DNA of 64,000 nucleotides from an uncultured Candidatus Melainabacteria bacterium (GTDB taxonomy: Bacteria; Cyanobacteriota; Vampirovibrionia; Gastranaerophilales; Gastranaerophilaceae). A program made the position numbers and the translations under genes. The notes beneath the pieces are model-generated. The model searched no databases. It had not been told where the DNA came from and saw nothing but the letters and a program-made list of their open reading frames with translations. The stretch lies in assembly GCA_934757155.1 (NCBI GenBank), contig CAKVLI010000006.1, forward strand, positions 22,688-86,687, in the 5' to 3' direction. Numbering within the stretch: position 1 is the stretch's first letter; the number at the start of each line of letters is the position of its first letter. Shown in pieces: positions 60,155-64,000 of the stretch.

Positions 60155-60502
60155 ATGGAAGATATTAAATCAAAGTGCATCGAAACAACTCGCCATATAG
60201 CGGACAAGATTCTGCTTCTCAGGCGTGCTGACAAGCTAACGCAAGAAGAGTTTGCAGAAAAAGTCAATTTGGACAGAAGAACCATAGCACGCGCAGAAGA
60301 CGGGAAACACAGACCATCTGCAGAAACGATGGAAATGATTGCATATGCTTTTAACATTCCAGTCAGCTACTTTTTTGACAATTCTGTATATAAAAAAGAC
60401 GTCAACAAATCGGCATTAATTTATGAAATCAATGCAAGACTAAACATACTTCCAAAATCCAGCTTGAAGAAAATTCTAAGCATCATCGATGTTATTAATT
60501 AA
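60155..60502 (+). CDS. XRE-family transcriptional regulator
   Basis: 115 residues. A helix-turn-helix of the Xre/Cro type spans about residues 18-72 (LTQEEFAEKVNLDRRTIARA, then HRPSAETMEMIAYAFNIPVS). The C-terminal 40 residues are a helical dimerisation-type segment. It is divergent from the calpain-like protease and probably controls it and itself. The ribosome-binding site is poor. Confidence 0.85.
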   Translation: MEDIKSKCIETTRHIADKILLLRRADKLTQEEFAEKVNLDRRTIARAEDGKHRPSAETMEMIAYAFNIPVSYFFDNSVYKKDVNKSALIYEINARLNILPKSSLKKILSIIDVIN

Positions 60503-60532
60503 GTTTATTACCTTTAATCAACAAAAAGACTT

Positions 60533-61825
60533 TTACTTGATTATTCCTTCTTTTACAAGTTGTTCTCTGATTTCTTTTTTCGTCTGGAATTCTTCGTCAT
60601 CACCGGCAGTAAGTCTCTTCAAAAGCATTACTCCGGGAGTAACCACACCGAGCGCGAGAATACAAGTAATAATATTCGTCAGAATTGAAGTTCTTTTGAG
60701 TTTTTTAACTCCTTGGAAAAATTTATCTACGTCTTCACCTTTGCTCAAAGCTTCTTTATACTGTTCGAATAATTTCGCGATTTTTTCGTTTACGCCCTTA
60801 ACTTCTTCAAGGTCAATAAATTTTCTTGTATCAATTTTATCTGTCTTTTTATAAAGTTCTATTATATCAGACATCTTTGAAGCTTTTACAATCGCATTTT
60901 CGGGGTGGTTGTGTATAAATTCATACAACTCAACATTTGATTTGTTTGCCAAATTAAACTCATCAATACTTTTTTGAATTGAACCATCTTTAAAAAGGTC
61001 TTTCAAAAATCCGTCTTCCAGAACTCTTGCATCAAGACCGATAGATTTGTTATATTCGGCAACAGCTCTTTGTTCAAGCTTGTCCTGAATTTTTTTCCCT
61101 GCAACATACATGAAGAACAGCGTAAAAGCTTCTTTAATTGAGTACCCAAAAAATTCCTGCGGGCTTCTTGAATCCTTCAGTCTTTCTCCTGTGATACAAC
61201 CGTCCAAAATCCACATATTTTTTACAGGGTTGAACGCAAAGCTCTCTGCCACAGCACCTAAACCTTTGAATGAAGGATTAGACACAACTTGGGAAGGTGT
61301 ATTATTTTCTTTTCCTTGATTTTCTTTTTCTACTTTTGCATTGTATTCCGCAATCAAATTCTCTCTAATTTTGTTTGCTGTATATTTTTGCTTAAATCTT
61401 GTAAGTCCAATGTAGCTGCCGATTGTGAGCGCTGTTGATACAACGAATTTTGCCATGGCAGTAGTTTTGAAGGTCTTTGCATGCTGCGAAATCTTTTCAA
61501 TTCCGCTCTTAACTTTGTCTTCCGGAGCGTATTGTTTAATTTTTTCAAGCACATCTTTGTCTTTAAGGTTTCTTGCATCAAATTTTGAATCATAGCCAAG
61601 AGCCTTAAACACAGTTAAATCAAATAACTTTTTAAAAGCAGGAATACCAAGCAACCAAATGACTTCTGTTCCGGCTTCATCAATAAATCTATCTTGTCCT
61701 TCTTCTTTCCCTGTAACAAAAGATCCTGCGGTCATTCCGGCTGTTGCAGAAAGGTCTTTTACCGCCAAAGGAATAAGGGAGTTAGGGTTACCCAATGTAG
61801 AATAAATTTTCGCAACATTCACCAT
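60533..61825 (-). CDS. FKG-motif membrane protein, possible N-terminal frameshift
   Basis: 430 residues from ATG 61825. Not recognised. Two hydrophobic segments: FVVSTALTIGSYIGL (about 128-145) and ILTNIITCILALGVVTPGVM near the C-terminus. Between them an internal VSNPSFKGLGAVAES matches the FKG motif exactly. The start has only a GGGGG as ribosome-binding site. A 15-codon ORF with a good site (GGAAGG) at 61830-61877 runs into the gene, and losing one G from the G5 run would fuse them. Confidence 0.75.
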   Translation of the reverse strand: MVNVAKIYSTLGNPNSLIPLAVKDLSATAGMTAGSFVTGKEEGQDRFIDEAGTEVIWLLGIPAFKKLFDLTVFKALGYDSKFDARNLKDKDVLEKIKQYAPEDKVKSGIEKISQHAKTFKTTAMAKFVVSTALTIGSYIGLTRFKQKYTANKIRENLIAEYNAKVEKENQGKENNTPSQVVSNPSFKGLGAVAESFAFNPVKNMWILDGCITGERLKDSRSPQEFFGYSIKEAFTLFFMYVAGKKIQDKLEQRAVAEYNKSIGLDARVLEDGFLKDLFKDGSIQKSIDEFNLANKSNVELYEFIHNHPENAIVKASKMSDIIELYKKTDKIDTRKFIDLEEVKGVNEKIAKLFEQYKEALSKGEDVDKFFQGVKKLKRTSILTNIITCILALGVVTPGVMLLKRLTAGDDEEFQTKKEIREQLVKEGIIK

Positions 61826-61829
61826 AGGA

Positions 61830-61877
61830 CTACAACCCCCACACAAGATTCATAAATTTTTTAATACTATTTTTCAT
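61830..61877 (-). CDS. 15-codon leader ORF or displaced N-terminus
   Basis: Product MKNSIKKFMNLVWGL, preceded by GGAAGG. It stops 4 bases before the downstream ATG 61825. It is either a leader peptide or the true N-terminus of that protein, separated by one extra G in GTGTGGGGGTTG. Confidence 0.5.
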   Translation of the reverse strand: MKNSIKKFMNLVWGL

Positions 61878-61950
61878 TTCGACCTTCCTTTTCTAATAAC
61901 GCAATCCAAAAAATAAATTGCCTAATTTTTAATAAATATTTACAATACGT

Positions 61951-61988
61951 AAAAAAAGAAGCTTCTTTTGATGAAGCTTCTTTTTTTT
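61951..61988. terminator. Bidirectional rho-independent terminator
   Basis: AAAAAAAGAAGCTTC-N7-GAAGCTTCTTTTTTTT, with A and T tracts both sides. It serves the omega-like gene on the minus strand. Confidence 0.9.
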
Positions 61989-62004
61989 CAATCAAAACTT
62001 ATAT

Positions 62005-62247
62005 CTATCCGACCAGTTCCGTATCATCTGACTCGGAAGCTTTCACCATAATAGCGTGTTCAACAGGATTTTCTTTTTTGTAAGAATTTTCTGTAACAAC
62101 TTCTTCAAAACCAAACTCGTCTCGGGCTTTCTTCATTTGAGTTTCGTCAACAAGTTTTTTCGCTAGCTCAGCGATTTCGTAAACTAATTTATATCGGTTA
62201 TCTGTGTTTTCGTTAAGTTCCCAAGCGACTTTAATAATCTGATCCAT
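62005..62247 (-). CDS. rpoZ: RNA polymerase omega-like subunit
   Basis: 80 residues. NTDNRYKLVYEIAELAKKLV matches the omega core RYxLVxxxAxRA-x-L, and KKENPVEHAIMVKASES the KPVxxAxxE motif further along. The usual Arg-rich spacing is reduced. AAGAGGA precedes the start. It is followed by a strong terminator and stands alone. Confidence 0.65.
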   Translation of the reverse strand: MDQIIKVAWELNENTDNRYKLVYEIAELAKKLVDETQMKKARDEFGFEEVVTENSYKKENPVEHAIMVKASESDDTELVG

Positions 62248-62409
62248 TTTTTGTCCTCTTAATTAAGATATTAACAATTACCCACATAATAATACGCTCA
62301 AAATTTTTTGTCCAGTATTGCAGAATTTTACAATTCGTTACATAAAAGGCAATTTTTAAAAAGATAAATACTTTATATATACACACGAGAATAATAAGGA
62401 GAAATTGGC

Positions 62410-63060
62410 ATGGCAAATATTTCTAATCCACTTTGGGTACAAAACATTAACATGGGCAAAAATACTAAGATAAGTGCTCACGATAGCAGAGAGGATTATA
62501 AAAACGGTAAAGTTTCTGATATGTCATCAGCAAATAAGAACAAAAACATCAATAGCATAATAAATAAAGTTAAAGCTTTGGATGGCGATGATTCTAATTT
62601 GACTATGCTTGATTTTGTAAACGCAAGGACTATTTCTATATTTGGAAAAAATACCACAATCAGAATTGACGGCGGAGCCGGTATTGCTTCTGTAGAAATG
62701 GAGGACGGCAAATATTATGTTTTCGATTTTGAAACAAAAAACGAAAAAAATGAAAGAGTTTTAAAAGAATTAAAAGCTAAATACGGCAAAACTTGTGATA
62801 TTGAAGACCACGGAGATGGTGTCAGCGTCACTGTAAAGAAAAATTGCAAAGTAAACGCATACGAATTAGTACCAAACCTAAAAGATTTAGTTGAAAACAA
62901 TCCTGATTACTTCGACAATGAAGATATGGCTGCTGAACGCGGTATGCTACGCAAAGACGGAAGCTCAATGAGTAACGGTGAATTGAATTTCTGCATGAGA
63001 TACAAATTAGAGCCGGAAGTTCCATTCTTCATTCCATATAGTGCATTGAGTGTTCAATAA
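62410..63060 (+). CDS. Hypothetical protein
   Basis: 216 residues, not recognised. N-terminus MANISNPLWVQNINMGKNTK is Asn-rich like the FKG-type proteins, without the FKG. The middle is beta-rich (TISIFGKNTTIRIDGGAGIA, then SVEMEDGKYYVFDF). No signal peptide or membrane helix. AAGGAG precedes ATG 62410. It ends 2 bases from the convergent map gene. Confidence 0.75.
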   Translation: MANISNPLWVQNINMGKNTKISAHDSREDYKNGKVSDMSSANKNKNINSIINKVKALDGDDSNLTMLDFVNARTISIFGKNTTIRIDGGAGIASVEMEDGKYYVFDFETKNEKNERVLKELKAKYGKTCDIEDHGDGVSVTVKKNCKVNAYELVPNLKDLVENNPDYFDNEDMAAERGMLRKDGSSMSNGELNFCMRYKLEPEVPFFIPYSALSVQ

Positions 63061-63062
63061 AG

Positions 63063-63815
63063 CTATTCCATAAGAGTAGTCATCAAAACAGGTTCGTCTT
63101 CCGTTGCGAGAACTGTATGTTCAAAGTGAGCAGAAGGCTGTCTGTCTTTAGTAATTACGCCCCAGTCGTCGTCTTCGACAAACACTTCATCGCAGCCTAA
63201 GTTAAGCATAGGTTCAATTGCAATTACCATATTTGTTTTAATAGGGGTTCTGTCGCCGACTCTGTAATTGAAAAGGAACGGGTCTTCGTGCATAACGTGC
63301 CCTACTCCATGCCCGCCGTATTGGCGAACAATTCCGAGGTTATAGCTTTTTGCAACATCTTCTACTGCACCTGATATGTCATCAAGGACATTTCCTGCGC
63401 GCATTTTTGAAATACCTGCAAAAAGGGCTTCTTCTGTAGCTTTCATAAGACGTTGTTTTTCTGCTGAGATTTCACCGACTGCGTAAGACCATGCACTGTC
63501 GCCTACCATGCCGCCATAGGTTGCACCTACGTCGATTGCGATTATGTCACCGGCTTTAAGAATTTCGTTTTCAGACGGAATACCGTGTACGACTTTTTCG
63601 TTAATTGAAGTACAAATGCATGCCGGAAAACCGTTATAGCCTAAGAAAGTCGGAATTGCTTTATTTTCTTTTATAACTTTCATTGCGATATTATCGAGTT
63701 CTTTTGTTGAGATTCCGGGTTCAACAACTTCTCTCATTTTTTTATGAACAAGGGCTACAATATGCCCTGCGTGGCGCATTCTTTTAATTTCATCTCTTGA
63801 TTTTCTGTTTATCAT
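63063..63815 (-). CDS. map: Methionine aminopeptidase, type I
   Basis: 250 residues from ATG 63815, with AGAGG 5 bases upstream. Metal ligands are in IAIDVGATYGGMVGDSAW (two Asp), GHGVGHVMHEDP (His), MVIAIEPMLN (Glu) and AHFEHTVLATED (His/Glu region). It removes the initiator methionine. Located away from infA, its frequent neighbour. Confidence 0.96.
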   Translation of the reverse strand: MINRKSRDEIKRMRHAGHIVALVHKKMREVVEPGISTKELDNIAMKVIKENKAIPTFLGYNGFPACICTSINEKVVHGIPSENEILKAGDIIAIDVGATYGGMVGDSAWSYAVGEISAEKQRLMKATEEALFAGISKMRAGNVLDDISGAVEDVAKSYNLGIVRQYGGHGVGHVMHEDPFLFNYRVGDRTPIKTNMVIAIEPMLNLGCDEVFVEDDDWGVITKDRQPSAHFEHTVLATEDEPVLMTTLME

Positions 63816-63880
63816 GGTAACCTCTTTTTCTTTTATCTTATGCCTAATTTCAAAGATTTTCAAGAAGAAAAATTAAGCAG

Positions 63881-63911
63881 TTGACATTAAAAATTGATTT
63901 GGTACTATAAG
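63881..63911 (+). promoter_or_regulatory. Promoter of tRNA-Glu
   Basis: Perfect TTGACA (63881-63886) and TACTAT (63903-63908, spacer 16) or the overlapping TATAAG, ending about 14 bases before the tRNA. Confidence 0.65.
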
Positions 63912-63924
63912 AAATGTCGATTGA

Positions 63925-64000
63925 GCCCCCATCGTCTAGAGGCCTAGGACAACACCCTTTCACGGTGTAGACAGCGATTCGAATTCGCTTGGGGGTACCA
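63925..64000 (+). tRNA. tRNA-Glu (anticodon TTC), CCA encoded
   Basis: Acceptor stem GCCCCCA/TGGGGGT with a terminal G-U pair, discriminator A, and an encoded CCA at the last three bases of the window. The anticodon stem-loop is ACACCCTTTCACGGTGT with anticodon TTC, and the T-arm is GCGATTCGAATTCGC. Confidence 0.95.

Noticed and set aside
1..64000. Prophage, transposon or other mobile island
   Set aside because: No integrase, transposase, recombinase, phage structural gene or attachment-site duplication was seen, and the gene content is mostly core functions.

Overview
The window is AT-rich chromosomal DNA from a diderm, non-photosynthetic bacterium, most likely a gut member of Vampirovibrionia (Melainabacteria), order Gastranaerophilales. 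That placement is an inference. It rests on flagellar P- and L-ring genes (an outer membrane), fermentative pyruvate formate-lyase, glycogen synthase, type IV pilus assembly genes, no photosynthesis genes, and many lineage-type proteins whose N-terminus carries a short Asn-Pro-x-Phe-Lys-Gly-like motif. No transposase, prophage, rRNA operon or CRISPR array was seen.

Layout. 0-5 kb: an Orn/Lys/Arg-type decarboxylase with a small membrane protein (-), a repeat-rich spacer, then glgA with a Cys-tailed small protein and a short PurD-like protein (+). 5-7.6 kb: tRNA-Gly and a PilM-PilN fusion with PilO (-). 7.7-13.8 kb: nadA, rlmB, a sigma-70 factor, a TPR protein and two tandem CheR-like methyltransferases (+). 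13.8-17.4 kb (-): a membrane protein, a CpaE-like receiver/ATPase and a degenerate hybrid-cluster-protein homologue. 17.4-20.7 kb (+): an HD-domain nuclease-like protein, an M49-like metallopeptidase and a small FKG protein whose start lies in a hairpin. 20.8-29.4 kb (-): the flagellar rod, ring and hook-junction operon. 29.7-34.5 kb (+): uvrA, a 35-codon hydrophobic peptide, and a uvrC without its helix-hairpin-helix domain. 34.6-40.3 kb: a SprA-like protease, pyruvate formate-lyase split into two genes, a subtilase and the activating enzyme. 40.3-45.8 kb (-): ahcY, an unlisted 54-codon gene, glmS and FKG-type proteins. 45.8-48.7 kb (-): a membrane-anchored divergent glycogen-synthase-like protein. 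48.9-50.5 kb: a metallo-beta-lactamase-fold hydrolase and an unknown protein. 50.8-56.1 kb (-): the infA-rpmJ-rpsM-rpsK-rpsD-rpoA-rplQ-truA-rplM-rpsI operon. 56.5-64 kb: gltX, a calpain-like protease with a divergent XRE regulator, an FKG membrane protein, an omega-like subunit, map and tRNA-Glu.

The most notable points are the split pyruvate formate-lyase, in which both halves end in cysteine-rich tails; the recurring N-terminal FKG-type motif on functionally unrelated proteins, several of them proteases without signal peptides; the hybrid-cluster homologue that has lost most of its metal ligands; the CheR-like tandem duplication carrying a fossil of a neighbouring gene's 3' end; a set of promoters whose predicted start site falls on or next to the A of the start codon; and several families of small palindromic repeats. 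Starts were chosen from Shine-Dalgarno and promoter positions, so several genes are shorter than their longest open frame.
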